A DNA stretch of 45,928 nucleotides from the NCBI RefSeq assembly GCF_000297495.1, contig NZ_ALWX01000009.1:1-45928 (forward strand). Reading direction: 5' to 3'. The stretch is from Janibacter hoylei PVAS-1 (lineage in GTDB: Bacteria > Actinomycetota > Actinomycetes > Actinomycetales > Dermatophilaceae). Below the pieces are notes generated by a model. That model was given only the letters and a program-made list of their open reading frames with translations, did no database searches and had not been told where the DNA came from. Position 1 is the stretch's first letter. Every line of letters begins with the position of its first letter. The position numbers were made by a program, and so were the translations under genes. Shown piece after piece: positions 27,786-34,898 of the stretch.

Positions 27786-28706
27786 ATGGCCATCGCGCTC
27801 GTCCTCCCCTTCCTCCTGGTGGCGGCGCTCGGCGTCGCCCTCGTCGGGTGGCTGCTCACCCGCACGCGCGCTCCGCTCACGGTGCCGCAGCACGCGGCCG
27901 TGATGCAGGTGCACCGTCGCTCGACCCGGTGGTTCGCCTGGGGCGTCGCCCTCGCGCTCGTCGTGACGGTCGCGCTCTTCGCCCTCGCCGGCGTCTCGCT
28001 GGGGCGGGTCGCCGCCCTCGCTCCGGCGGTCGGCGGTATGACCCTGCTCCTGGTCATGTGCGTCGGCGAGCTGCGCAGCCCGCGGCAGACGACGCTCACG
28101 CGCACCGCGGTGGCCCGACCACGCCGGGTGCGCGACCTCATCGGCGCCGGCCCCCTCGCCCTCGCGACGATCGCGGTCGCCGCGCTCACCACGACCCTCG
28201 TCGTCGGCACGGCCATGGGCTCGCCCGACGACCTCGGCCGGGCCGGGCGCGCGCTGACGACGGTGTGCGGGGACGCCACGACGGTCCGCGGCCCGTGGCC
28301 CGGGAGCTACTACGCCATCCCGATCGCCGTTGCCCTCCTCGTCGGTCTGGTGGCCGCCGCGGTCACCTGCCGCACGATCGTCGTCCGCCCCGCCCGGGGG
28401 GCCGAGGGAGCCGACGTCGACGACGCCCTGCGACGCTGGTCGACGCGGTCGGTGCTGCTCACCGTCGCGCTCGTGTGCTGGGCGACCCTCGTACCGCTGC
28501 TTCTGCTCATGACGGTTGCGCACTCCGGCGGCACCTGCGCGACCTCGTCGACGCGAGCCCTCCAGCTCACCTTCGGCGCGGGCGCGCTCGTGTCGGCGGT
28601 GGCGGCGATCGGGACCTTCGCCGCGCTATGCACCGGCCCGCGGCTGCGGCCGGGTCAGGCGCCGCCGGGCAGCTCCGACCGCTCGACCGTGGGGGTGCCG
28701 CTGTGA
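27786..28706 (+). CDS. Polytopic membrane protein in a GntR-regulated operon
   Basis: A 306-residue protein starting at ATG 27786 with AAGGAG six bases upstream. Roughly seven hydrophobic helices are visible, including ALVLPFLLVAALGVALVGWLL at the N-terminus. Loops contain two Cys-bearing extracellular-type segments (TTVCGDATTVRGPWPG and HSGGTCATSS). I see no enzymatic motif and no transport family I can name. Similar small membrane proteins are encoded directly before YtrA-type GntR genes in many actinobacteria, which suggests a regulated envelope function. The stop overlaps the GntR start (GTGA). Confidence 0.75.
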   Translation: MAIALVLPFLLVAALGVALVGWLLTRTRAPLTVPQHAAVMQVHRRSTRWFAWGVALALVVTVALFALAGVSLGRVAALAPAVGGMTLLLVMCVGELRSPRQTTLTRTAVARPRRVRDLIGAGPLALATIAVAALTTTLVVGTAMGSPDDLGRAGRALTTVCGDATTVRGPWPGSYYAIPIAVALLVGLVAAAVTCRTIVVRPARGAEGADVDDALRRWSTRSVLLTVALVCWATLVPLLLLMTVAHSGGTCATSSTRALQLTFGAGALVSAVAAIGTFAALCTGPRLRPGQAPPGSSDRSTVGVPL

Positions 28707-29081
28707 GCGACGTCGTGACGATCGACCTCGTCGACCCGACTCCCCCCTTCGAGCAGGTGCGCCGCCAGCTGACCCTGCTCATCGAGACCGGCCAGCTCGT
28801 CACCGGCGAACGCCTGCCGTCCGTGCGGCAGCTCGCCGGTGACCTCGGCCTGGCGACCGGCACGGTCGCGCGCGCCTATCGGGAGCTCGAGTCCGCCGGG
28901 CTCGTCGTCACCCGGCGCGGGGGGTGGCACCCGGGTGGCCGACCGGCCGAGCTCCGCGAGCGCGGCCGCGACGTCGCTGCTCGAGGACGCCGCCCGCGAG
29001 TACCTCGCCCGGGCCAAGGCCCTGGGCGCGGGGCCCGACCGCGCCATCCAGGTCGTCGAGATCGTCTCGCGCCGCCACTGA
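28703..29081 (+). pseudogene. GntR/YtrA-family transcriptional regulator, interrupted by one frameshift
   Basis: The start is GTG 28703, overlapping the membrane protein stop. Residues 1-75 form a GntR winged helix (PPFEQVRRQLTLLIETGQL, RLPSVRQLAGDLGLATGTV, AYRELESAGLVVTRRGG). At a run of six G (28919-28924) the frame changes. The expected end (GTRVADRPSS ... LLEDAAREYLARAKALG ... VVEIVSRRH) continues in another frame to TGA 29079-29081. Dropping one G gives 125 residues, the normal length of the short YtrA subfamily, with its small helical C-terminal dimerisation part. It is the likely repressor of its own operon through the paired operators at 27708 and 27754. Confidence 0.8.
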
Positions 29082-29101
29082 CGGCACCACCGAGGAGACC
29101 C

Positions 29102-29306
29102 ATGGACCGCATCACCAGGGCGCGCCGGTGGGGACGCTGCAGCTGACCTTCGTGCCCGGCCTGAGCCGCGGCGGTGCGATGCGGCCCGGGCCCGCGGCGT
29201 GACGCTCGTGCGGCTGACGAGCGACAAGCGGCGCCCCGAGGCGCACCGCTTCTACGAGCGGCTCGGCTACGTCACGACGCACGAGGGCTTCAAGCTCGAG
29301 GTGTGA
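29102..29306 (+). pseudogene. Remnant of a GNAT acetyltransferase gene with two internal deletions
   Basis: Three disjoint pieces of a GNAT family protein are readable in different frames. They are the start MDRITRAR, then PVGTLQLTFVPGLSRGGAMR (strand 4 and the following loop) ending at about 29175, and finally GVTLVRLTSDKRRPEAHRF plus YERLGYVTTHEGFKLEV to the TGA at 29304-29306. The pyrophosphate-binding R/QxxGxG/A segment between the last two pieces is missing, and so are about 40 residues between the first two. Only about a third of a normal ~150-residue gene is left. Unlike the other broken genes here, this cannot be repaired by one base, so it is a true relic or an assembly deletion. Confidence 0.7.
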
Positions 29307-29310
29307 CCCC

Positions 29311-29973
29311 TCAGGCCCAGCGGGCAAGCAGGTACTGCACGCCGAAGGGTGACTCCTCGGCGACGAGCTCCCCGGCCAGACCGTCGGTCGCGGCGGCGAG
29401 GACCTGCAGGGCGGCCCGACCGCGCATCCACAGCCGGTCGCACGTCGCGGGGTCGAGGGCGGCCAGGGCGGTGGTGTCGGCGGCGGCGAGCGCGCGCGCC
29501 AGCCCCTCGGCGAAGGGAGCCGCGTCCGGCTGCAGATGGCCCGGTGCCTTGTCGGTGAGCGTCGCCGGGCCGTCGGCGACGACGACCAGCAGCGTCGACG
29601 GGCAGGCGGCGAGGGTGGTGCCCAGGGCCGCGCACTCCTGCGGCGAGGCGTCGGCGGAGACCGAGTGGAGGATGATCTCGCCCCCCGTGGAGGAGGCGAG
29701 CAGGCGCCCGATCTCGAGGTCGGAGGGCAGCGCCCCGTCGGGGACGCGGCCGGTCGTGAAGCGCGCAGCACCCGAGGGCGCGTCGCCGGGCCACACACGG
29801 GTGGTCGTACCCGAGCCGACGACGACGAGACGGTCGGCCCCCTTCGCCGTGGCGGTGTCGGCGACGAGGGCTGCGGCCCGCTCACGCAGGTCGGCGAGCG
29901 GGTCGGCGGTGCCGCCGATGCCGGGCAGCAGCGCCGGGGCAGCGGGGACGACGACGGCGGCGGTGATGCTCAT
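29311..29973 (-). CDS. Class III extradiol dioxygenase (LigB-like) family protein
   Basis: A 220-residue protein starting at ATG 29973 (MSITAAVVVPAAPALLPGIG). The N-terminal VVVPAAPALLPG and DRLVVVGSG motifs, with an Ala/Gly-rich alpha/beta body ending SPFGVQYLLARWA, match the actinobacterial LigB-like protein often encoded beside folate or miaA genes. The usual iron-binding His in the HPP segment is not present here (PAAPALLP), so dioxygenase activity is doubtful and the protein may be a non-enzymatic relative. It lies 74 bases after the folP2-like gene on the same strand, but a link to folate metabolism is unproven. Confidence 0.65.
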   Translation of the reverse strand: MSITAAVVVPAAPALLPGIGGTADPLADLRERAAALVADTATAKGADRLVVVGSGTTTRVWPGDAPSGAARFTTGRVPDGALPSDLEIGRLLASSTGGEIILHSVSADASPQECAALGTTLAACPSTLLVVVADGPATLTDKAPGHLQPDAAPFAEGLARALAAADTTALAALDPATCDRLWMRGRAALQVLAAATDGLAGELVAEESPFGVQYLLARWA

Positions 29974-30047
29974 GCTGGTCGACCGAGAAGGGTCCCTCCC
30001 TGCGGGCGCGGCTCGTCCCTCGCTCGTGCCCTCGCTCCTCACCCCGC

Positions 30048-30908
30048 TCATGCGAGCCCTCGGATCGTGCGGGCCGGCGGACGCTCGCCGCGCAGGGTGG
30101 CGACCATGTCGAGGACCTGGCGGGTCTCGGCGACCTCGTGCACGCGGTAGATCCGCGCGCCGAGCCACGCGGAGACGGCGGTCGTCGCGAGCGTGCCGAT
30201 GAGTCGCTCGTCGACGGGGCGATCGAGGGTCTCGCCGACGAAGTCCTTGTTGGACAACGACACGAGCACCGGCCAGCCGGTCTCGACCATCTCGTCGAGG
30301 CGGCGGGTGACCTCGAGGGTGTGGTGGGTGTTCTTGCCGAAGTCGTGTGCCGGGTCGATGACCACCGACTCCCGTGCGACGCCGGCCACGACCGCCCGCT
30401 CGGCGTACCCGAGGACCCCGTCGAGCACGTCGGCGACGACGTCGCGCTCGAAGCCGGTGCGGAAGGGCCGCGTCCGCGGCTCGACCCCGCCGGTGTGCGT
30501 GCAGATGATCGCGACGTCGTGCGCGGCGGCGACGTCGACGAGGCCCGGGTCGGCTCCGCCCCACGCGTCGTTGAGCACGTCCGCGCCTGCGGCGCAGACG
30601 GCTTCGCCGACCTCCGCTCGCCACGTGTCGACGGAGATGACGAGCTGCGGATGCGCCGCGCGGACCCGGGCGACGAGCCCGGCGACCCGATCGATCTCCT
30701 CGGCGACATCGACGTCCCCGCCCGGCGCGGCCTTGACCCCGCCGATGTCGACGATGTCGGTGCCCTGCTCGACGACGAGGTCGACTCGCTCCATCGCCTT
30801 GTCCTCGGCGAAGGTCGCGCCCTTGTCGTAGAAGGAGTCGGGCGTGCGGTTGACGATCGCCATGACGAGCATCGCGTCGTCGGCGAAGGTGTGGCGGCCG
30901 AGTCTCAT
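30048..30908 (-). CDS. folP: Dihydropteroate synthase-like protein (FolP2 type)
   Basis: A 286-residue TIM-barrel protein starting at ATG 30908, overlapping the gpgS stop as ATGA. The DHPS motifs are recognisable but shifted from the canonical form: VNRTPDSFYDKG, VDIGGVKAAPG (usual DIGGESTRPG), SVDTWRAEV, DPAHDFGKNTHHTLE (usual DPGIGFGK) and LSNKDFVGE (usual SRKSFIG). These changes, and the tight link to gpgS, match FolP2 (Rv1207) of Mycobacterium, which to my knowledge has not been shown to make dihydropteroate. A housekeeping folP1 in a folate operon is expected elsewhere. The fold is secure; the reaction is not. Confidence 0.88.
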   Translation of the reverse strand: MRLGRHTFADDAMLVMAIVNRTPDSFYDKGATFAEDKAMERVDLVVEQGTDIVDIGGVKAAPGGDVDVAEEIDRVAGLVARVRAAHPQLVISVDTWRAEVGEAVCAAGADVLNDAWGGADPGLVDVAAAHDVAIICTHTGGVEPRTRPFRTGFERDVVADVLDGVLGYAERAVVAGVARESVVIDPAHDFGKNTHHTLEVTRRLDEMVETGWPVLVSLSNKDFVGETLDRPVDERLIGTLATTAVSAWLGARIYRVHEVAETRQVLDMVATLRGERPPARTIRGLA

Positions 30909-31869
30909 CGGGCTCCTGCGGGGTAGCCGGGCTGGGTGGCCGCCGGTGGTCGCTGACGAAGGGGGAGCGCCCGAGTCCGCCAGCCGCCCTCGCGGGTGAA
31001 CTGCTCGAGCGTCTCGCTCGCGATGGTGACGTCGACCGGCTCGCCGTGGCGGCGGGCGTGGACGACGGCGAGCAGCTCGGCAGCCATGACGGCCAGGTCG
31101 TGGTCGCGCTGGTGGCGGTGGGCCCGGCAGCCGAGGTCGACCTGGGCGATCGCGTCGAGACCGTGGCGGGTGTGGGTGTCGAGCAGCGAGGCGATCTCGA
31201 CGCCGTAGCCGGTCGGCACGGTCAGCGACTCCATGAGCGAGCGGCGGGCGGCCCACTCCCCCGCCAGGGGCTGGACGACGCCGGCGAGATCGGGCCACCA
31301 CAGGTCGATGACGGGGCGGGCGACGAGCTCGGTGACCCGGCCCCCTTCGGTGCTGGGTGCCCGGCCGAGCACGTCCATGACCCGGTCGTACCAGCCTTGA
31401 CGAGCTGGGTGCGGGGGTCGGCGGTGAGGGCCCCGACGAGACCGGTGACGAAATGCGGCCACCACTGCGTGAGGTCGGCGTCGACGAAGACGAGCAGGTC
31501 GGCGGAGGTGACGAAGAGCGACTTCCACAGCGCCTCGCCCTTGCCCGGGTGGGCGCCGAGGTGGGGCGCGATGTCGGCGGCCCGGTGCACAGTCGCACCG
31601 GCGTCGGCGGCGACGGCCGCGGTGTCGTCCGTCGAGTCGGAGTCGACGACGACCAGCTCTGAGACGAGTGGCACCTGCTCGACGAGCTCGCGGCGCAGGC
31701 CGGTGACGACGTCGCCGACGGTGGCGGACTCGTCGCGGGCGGGGATGACGACGGCGACGGTCTCCCCCTTCGCCCGGAGGTGCTCGACCAGGGTCGTCGC
31801 GTCGAAGTCCGTGTGGACGTGGCTGTGCGCCCTGAGCCACTGCCGGGTCGACGCACGCACGTCGCCCAT
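30905..31869 (-). pseudogene. gpgS: Glucosyl-3-phosphoglycerate synthase GpgS, interrupted by one frameshift
   Basis: ATG 31869. The GT-A glycosyltransferase part reads VAVVIPARDESATVGDVV, VVVDSDSTDDTAAVA, GKGEALWKSL and LLVFVDADLTQWWPHF (metal-binding DxD-like), as in GpgS (GT81). After PRTQLVKAG the frame is lost near 31394. The rest (WYDRVMDVLGRAPSTEGGRVTELVARPV ... GYGVEIASLLDTHTRHGLDAIAQVDLG) continues one frame away to TGA at 30905. Adding one base gives about 321 residues, the same size as mycobacterial GpgS. It makes glucosyl-3-phosphoglycerate from a nucleotide-glucose and 3-phosphoglycerate for methylglucose lipopolysaccharide or compatible-solute synthesis. Here a base seems to be missing, unlike the extra bases elsewhere. 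Confidence 0.85.
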
Positions 31870-31892
31870 CGTAGGCAGGCATCATGGGGGCC

Positions 31893-32303
31893 ATGCGCCG
31901 ACTCCTCGCGATGGCCCTGCTGCCGCTGCTCCTCGTGGCCGGCTGCTCCGACCCCGGCTCCGGCCTCGACCGCGCCGAGAGCACGGGGGTCCTCACCGTC
32001 GGCGTCGTCGCCAACCCCCCGCTCGCCGTGCCGGAGGACAGCGGTGAGGTGAGCGGGCCGGCGGCCGAGGCCGTCGGCGACTACGCCGAGTCGATCGGCG
32101 CGCACCCGAGCTGGCAGGTCGGCGAGCTCGACGCCCTGGCCGCCGCGGTCGACCGCGGCGAGGTCGACGTCATCATCGGTGCCGACGGCGGGACGAAGGG
32201 AGTCACCGCCACCTCGTCGACGGGCGAGGGCGGGGTCATCCTCGTCGGCGAGCAGGAGGGCCCGCTGAAGGACTCGATCAACGCCTGGCTGGCCGGCCGC
32301 TGA
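31893..32303 (+). CDS. Short substrate-binding-domain-like lipoprotein
   Basis: A 136-residue lipoprotein if started at ATG 31893; ATG 31884 is also in frame and would add three residues. Signal peptide MRRLLAMALLPLLLVAGC has the lipid Cys18. The mature part (TGVLTVGVVANPPLAVPE, VDVIIGADGGTKG) resembles one lobe of a family 3 solute-binding protein. At about half the normal size, it probably lacks a full binding cleft or works as a small accessory protein. It is divergent from gpgS by about 20 bases, and the AICE left end lies 26 bases after its stop. Confidence 0.7.
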   Translation: MRRLLAMALLPLLLVAGCSDPGSGLDRAESTGVLTVGVVANPPLAVPEDSGEVSGPAAEAVGDYAESIGAHPSWQVGELDALAAAVDRGEVDVIIGADGGTKGVTATSSTGEGGVILVGEQEGPLKDSINAWLAGR

Positions 32304-32328
32304 TCCTCCGGCCGGTCCCGCGCCAGTG

Positions 32329-32366
32329 GAGCTGGCGAAGGGACTCGAACCCTCAACCACCTGTTT
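32329..32366. repeat. Left attachment repeat (attL), 38-bp copy of the tRNA-Thr 3' end
   Basis: It is identical to 41633-41670 over 38 bases (from GAGCTGGCGAAGG to CCACCTGTTT). It covers the acceptor stem 3' strand, the T-arm and part of the anticodon stem, and then diverges. This is the original 3' end of the host tRNA, displaced by integration; it is not a tRNA gene. Confidence 0.92.
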
Positions 32367-32782
32367 CCCTGCGGGGCTCCTCGGTTGGGTACTGCTGGGA
32401 CTCGGATTCCCTGTGTTTCCAACGGTCTTCGCGTGCATGTGCGGAGCCGACTCGGGCTGGATCGGTCCTTCTCTGGACGAAAGAGGAGGCGTAAGTGGAG
32501 GGCTGGCCGGATCTAGCCACCGACCCTGTAGCGGGGCAGAGGAGCCTGCCGGAGTGGCCGGGTCAAGGGTGGACGGAGTCCATCACGCAGTGACGCGGAG
32601 CGCCCTTGATGCGGTCCGGAGGTGGGCGGAGAGTGAAGCGGAGGGTCGGAGGCGTGAAGGTGACGTATTCGCGCGGCGGCGTGTCCGCCCAACTTCACTT
32701 CTGGACCACCGGCCTTGCTCACGTCATTGCTCCGAGCCAGCAAGGCCATCTCGGCTGCAGTTCCGTCGATGTTTCGTTGGCG
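32367..32782. other. Left-end intergenic region of the AICE, no supported gene
   Basis: A 416-base stretch without a convincing gene. Open frames exist on both strands, but none has a ribosome site, family similarity or consistent codon use. It may hold integrase arm sites or a replication or transfer site; I could not define any. An orphan terminator at 33137 faces away from it, which leaves room for an untranslated transcript. Confidence 0.4.
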
Positions 32783-33085
32783 CTATGTCCCAGATAGGAC
32801 CTGGACTAGCTGTTCAACTGTGGGAGAACCCTCCACGCCATCTGGTGTCCGATACAGCCGACACGACAGCCCGACCGGCGCGCCTGGCTCGGCGAAGTGG
32901 TCCTCACCGTCGACAAGGATCGACGGCGAGCCACGAAAGCTCCACTGTTCAGCTTGTTCGGGGGTGGTCACCAGGACCTTCTCCACGTCGACGTGGATGC
33001 CTAGGGTTTCCAGCGCTTCACGGATGCGGCCGTCGGCCACCTGCCAGTTCGGGCACCCGTCGAAGTACAGGAGTTGGACGCGCAT
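32783..33085 (-). CDS. DF-family thioredoxin-like protein (Cys homologue of a selenoprotein family)
   Basis: A 100-residue protein starting at ATG 33085. The N-terminus MRVQLLYFDGCPNW places a single reactive Cys at residue 11 at the end of strand 1, as in the DF family, in which some members carry selenocysteine at this site. The rest is thioredoxin-like (FRGSPSILVDGEDHF with the cis-Pro region, then GLSCRLYRTPDGVEGSPT). Its function is probably a thiol-dependent redox or metal reaction, but no substrate is known. It lies alone at the left of the AICE and is probably cargo. Confidence 0.75.
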   Translation of the reverse strand: MRVQLLYFDGCPNWQVADGRIREALETLGIHVDVEKVLVTTPEQAEQWSFRGSPSILVDGEDHFAEPGAPVGLSCRLYRTPDGVEGSPTVEQLVQVLSGT

Positions 33086-33136
33086 ACTGCCAGCCTACTT
33101 ATCGCACGGTGGCAATCACGTAGCTGCATGGCGAAG

Positions 33137-33177
33137 GGAGCGACGCTCGGGATGAGGTCCTGGGCGTCGCTCCTTTT
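33137..33177 (+). terminator. Orphan rho-independent terminator facing right
   Basis: A 10-bp perfect inverted repeat (GGAGCGACGC / GCGTCGCTCC), 17-base loop, and TTTT directly after the right arm, so it is oriented for plus-strand transcription. No plus-strand gene ends before it within the AICE, so it may close an untranslated RNA or insulate the element from host transcription. Confidence 0.65.
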
Positions 33178-33217
33178 GGTCTGCCGGTTGGGTCGAGGTT
33201 CGCCGCCGCGCCCGGAA

Positions 33218-33283
33218 CGGCCGCAGGCCGCACGCCCGGCACGGCGGCGGGCCGAAGGCCCGCCGGCTCGCGCCGGAGGCGCG
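33218..33283. repeat. Cluster of three tight hairpins with GNA triloops
   Basis: Three perfect hairpins occur in a row: CGGCC-GCA-GGCCG (33218-33230), CGGCGGGCC-GAA-GGCCCGCCG (33245-33265) and CGCGCC-GGA-GGCGCG (33269-33283). All have three-base GNA loops, which are unusually stable in single-stranded DNA. The stretch is non-coding, very GC-rich, and followed at once by AT-richer DNA. It is a candidate single-strand origin or transfer locus of the AICE. Confidence 0.55.
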
Positions 33284-33390
33284 CTTGAGTCAGTAGAGAA
33301 AGTCCTCACCGGCCAGTTTTCTGCCTAGCATTCTCCGCCTGCTTAGGAGGGAGCAGAGAGGGCCCGCGCGATTCTGTGTATCGTCTAAGC

Positions 33391-33924
33391 GTGCGCACTC
33401 AAGCTGTGATACTGTCCTACGCCGCCTTTATCCTTGGGGCAGCCGCCTTCGTCTACGCTGGCCTGTCCGGCCGAAACGAAGGCCCCTTCGTTCAAGCAGC
33501 GGGGGCCATAGTCGTTGCGGGACTGGCCCTTTTCGGTGTCGCCACAGGGGTAAGTTCTTGGCAAAGTGAGCGGACAAAGAGCCGGAAGCAGAGGCAGGAG
33601 GACGCGTACGCCTCACTTGTTATGCAGTTGCTGGCGCGCTTCACATCTGGCGAGGTAGAACCTGAGGGCGAGGCACAAACTCGATCAAAAGTGGCCGTTT
33701 GGGCAGAAGCTCCCGTGATTCAAGCACTGGGCGAGTGGAATCGTGTTTACGACAAGTACATACCTAGCGGTTCAACTGGAGAGGTGACGCTCGACGATTC
33801 CGGAAGGAAGGCATTTGAGGAGGCCACAGCGAAAGTGGCCCGGGCTGTCCGCAGGGAATTGGACCCCGGGGACAAAGTTCAGTTGGATCAATTGATCCAA
33901 GTGCTATTCAACCGAACTTCATAA
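33391..33924 (+). CDS. Two-TM membrane protein of unknown function (AICE cargo)
   Basis: I prefer GTG 33391 (MRTQAVILSYAAFILGAAAF) because TATCGT lies 6 bases upstream, as in other leaderless genes here; GTG 33376 is an in-frame alternative. The protein has 177 residues. Helix 1 is at about 5-27 and helix 2 at about 35-55, followed by a basic stop-transfer region (SERTKSRKQRQEDAY) and a cytoplasmic, mainly helical domain of about 115 residues (VWAEAPVIQALGEWNRVYDKYI). Codon use is much lower in GC than in neighbouring genes, a sign of separate acquisition. No family is recognised. Confidence 0.7.
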   Translation: MRTQAVILSYAAFILGAAAFVYAGLSGRNEGPFVQAAGAIVVAGLALFGVATGVSSWQSERTKSRKQRQEDAYASLVMQLLARFTSGEVEPEGEAQTRSKVAVWAEAPVIQALGEWNRVYDKYIPSGSTGEVTLDDSGRKAFEEATAKVARAVRRELDPGDKVQLDQLIQVLFNRTS

Positions 33925-34013
33925 CCATGCCGGGACACGCAGCAGATGAAAGTTCGGCCCGCCGTTCTAGTAAGCCGACTGTCAAACCTGTGCCATCGAC
34001 AACACAATTTCCC

Positions 34014-34898
34014 CTAATGAGAGCGCCCGCGATTATAATTGTCTAGGGAGGACGCAAGCATTCTGGCCACGTTTCGAGAGAGGCCGCCGTAGCCAGAGAG
34101 GCTAATGCCAACGTTACCCCCAGTGATGGATCCTCCTCGAATTGCATTGCCCACGCCGAAGCTGATTTCACGGCTACCGAACTCTATTAGACCGTTCCTC
34201 GAGCGCTCGTAGATGAGTGCGACCACCACCGGGAAATTTACCTTCTCGGCAATTGCCTCTCGGCCAGGCAGCATCTCGCGGAAGGCTTCTGCAGTTCGCG
34301 CCTCTCGGAAAGAGATGTAGAATCCATCGCCATTTTCAAAATCGACCCTGAGGTACCTTCCTCGCGGTGGGCATTCAATATGCGCCGCACCTGGATCCAC
34401 GGTCCAGACGTTGTCTTCCATCCATGCTCGTGGCTCGCCATGCATAGATGGCATCTTAAAATTGAGCAATAGGAATCCGTCTTGGTCGCGGTTAAAGTAG
34501 ACGCAAGGCTCACCGTCAATCTCTACGATTGTGTCTACTTGATAGAAAGCCACCGACCCAACGACGGCCACCAGATCTCGCGTCAGGTAGTCAAATTCTC
34601 CCACCACAGGCAGTGAGGCCGGCCCAACCTCCTTCAACTTGGACAGATACTCGTTGGGGTAGTATCCGCCATCGGCCTTTGCCGCGTGGTTCGAGCAGAG
34701 CGCAATCATTCCGACAGGATCGTGGTGACGCTTCTCTCGCCAGGGCGGTAAGAAGTGGTGGAACGTCAGGTACGGGCTCCCGCAGTCACGGATCGGACAC
34801 CTGAACCCGACTTCACGACACAACTGCTTGCGGACAGCCTTGGGGATGGTCCGCCCTGGTTCGCTTATTGGAGTATTCGCGTTGGATTGCCGCTGCAC
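34014..34898 (-). CDS. HNH-nuclease-like protein with unknown C-terminal domain (AICE cargo)
   Basis: A 294-residue protein starting at GTG 34898, which overlaps the GNAT gene end by 34 bases. Residues 23-76 look like an HNH zinc-type nuclease: C34-x4-C39, HH at 47-48, then LCSNHAAK with C68 and H71 as the second metal pair. The remaining ~220 residues form a domain I do not recognise: a strand-rich part (CVYFNRDQDGFLLLNFKMP, YLRVDFENGDGFYISFREA) and a Gly-rich end (GGSITGGNVGISLSGYGGLS). Base composition is low in GC for this genome. It may cut DNA, possibly as a defence or anti-competitor gene of the element; this is inference only. Confidence 0.65.
   Translation of the reverse strand: MQRQSNANTPISEPGRTIPKAVRKQLCREVGFRCPIRDCGSPYLTFHHFLPPWREKRHHDPVGMIALCSNHAAKADGGYYPNEYLSKLKEVGPASLPVVGEFDYLTRDLVAVVGSVAFYQVDTIVEIDGEPCVYFNRDQDGFLLLNFKMPSMHGEPRAWMEDNVWTVDPGAAHIECPPRGRYLRVDFENGDGFYISFREARTAEAFREMLPGREAIAEKVNFPVVVALIYERSRNGLIEFGSREISFGVGNAIRGGSITGGNVGISLSGYGGLSRNVARMLASSLDNYNRGRSH

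Noticed and set aside
32329-32366. A second tRNA-Thr at the left end
   Set aside because: Only the 3' 38 bases match; the anticodon arm and 5' half are absent, so it is an attachment repeat.
32326-33123. Long plus-strand open frame beginning inside the left attachment repeat (MELAKGLEPSTT...)
   Set aside because: The opening peptide is the well-known false translation of a tRNA end; it has no ribosome site, no family similarity and overlaps the DF-family gene.
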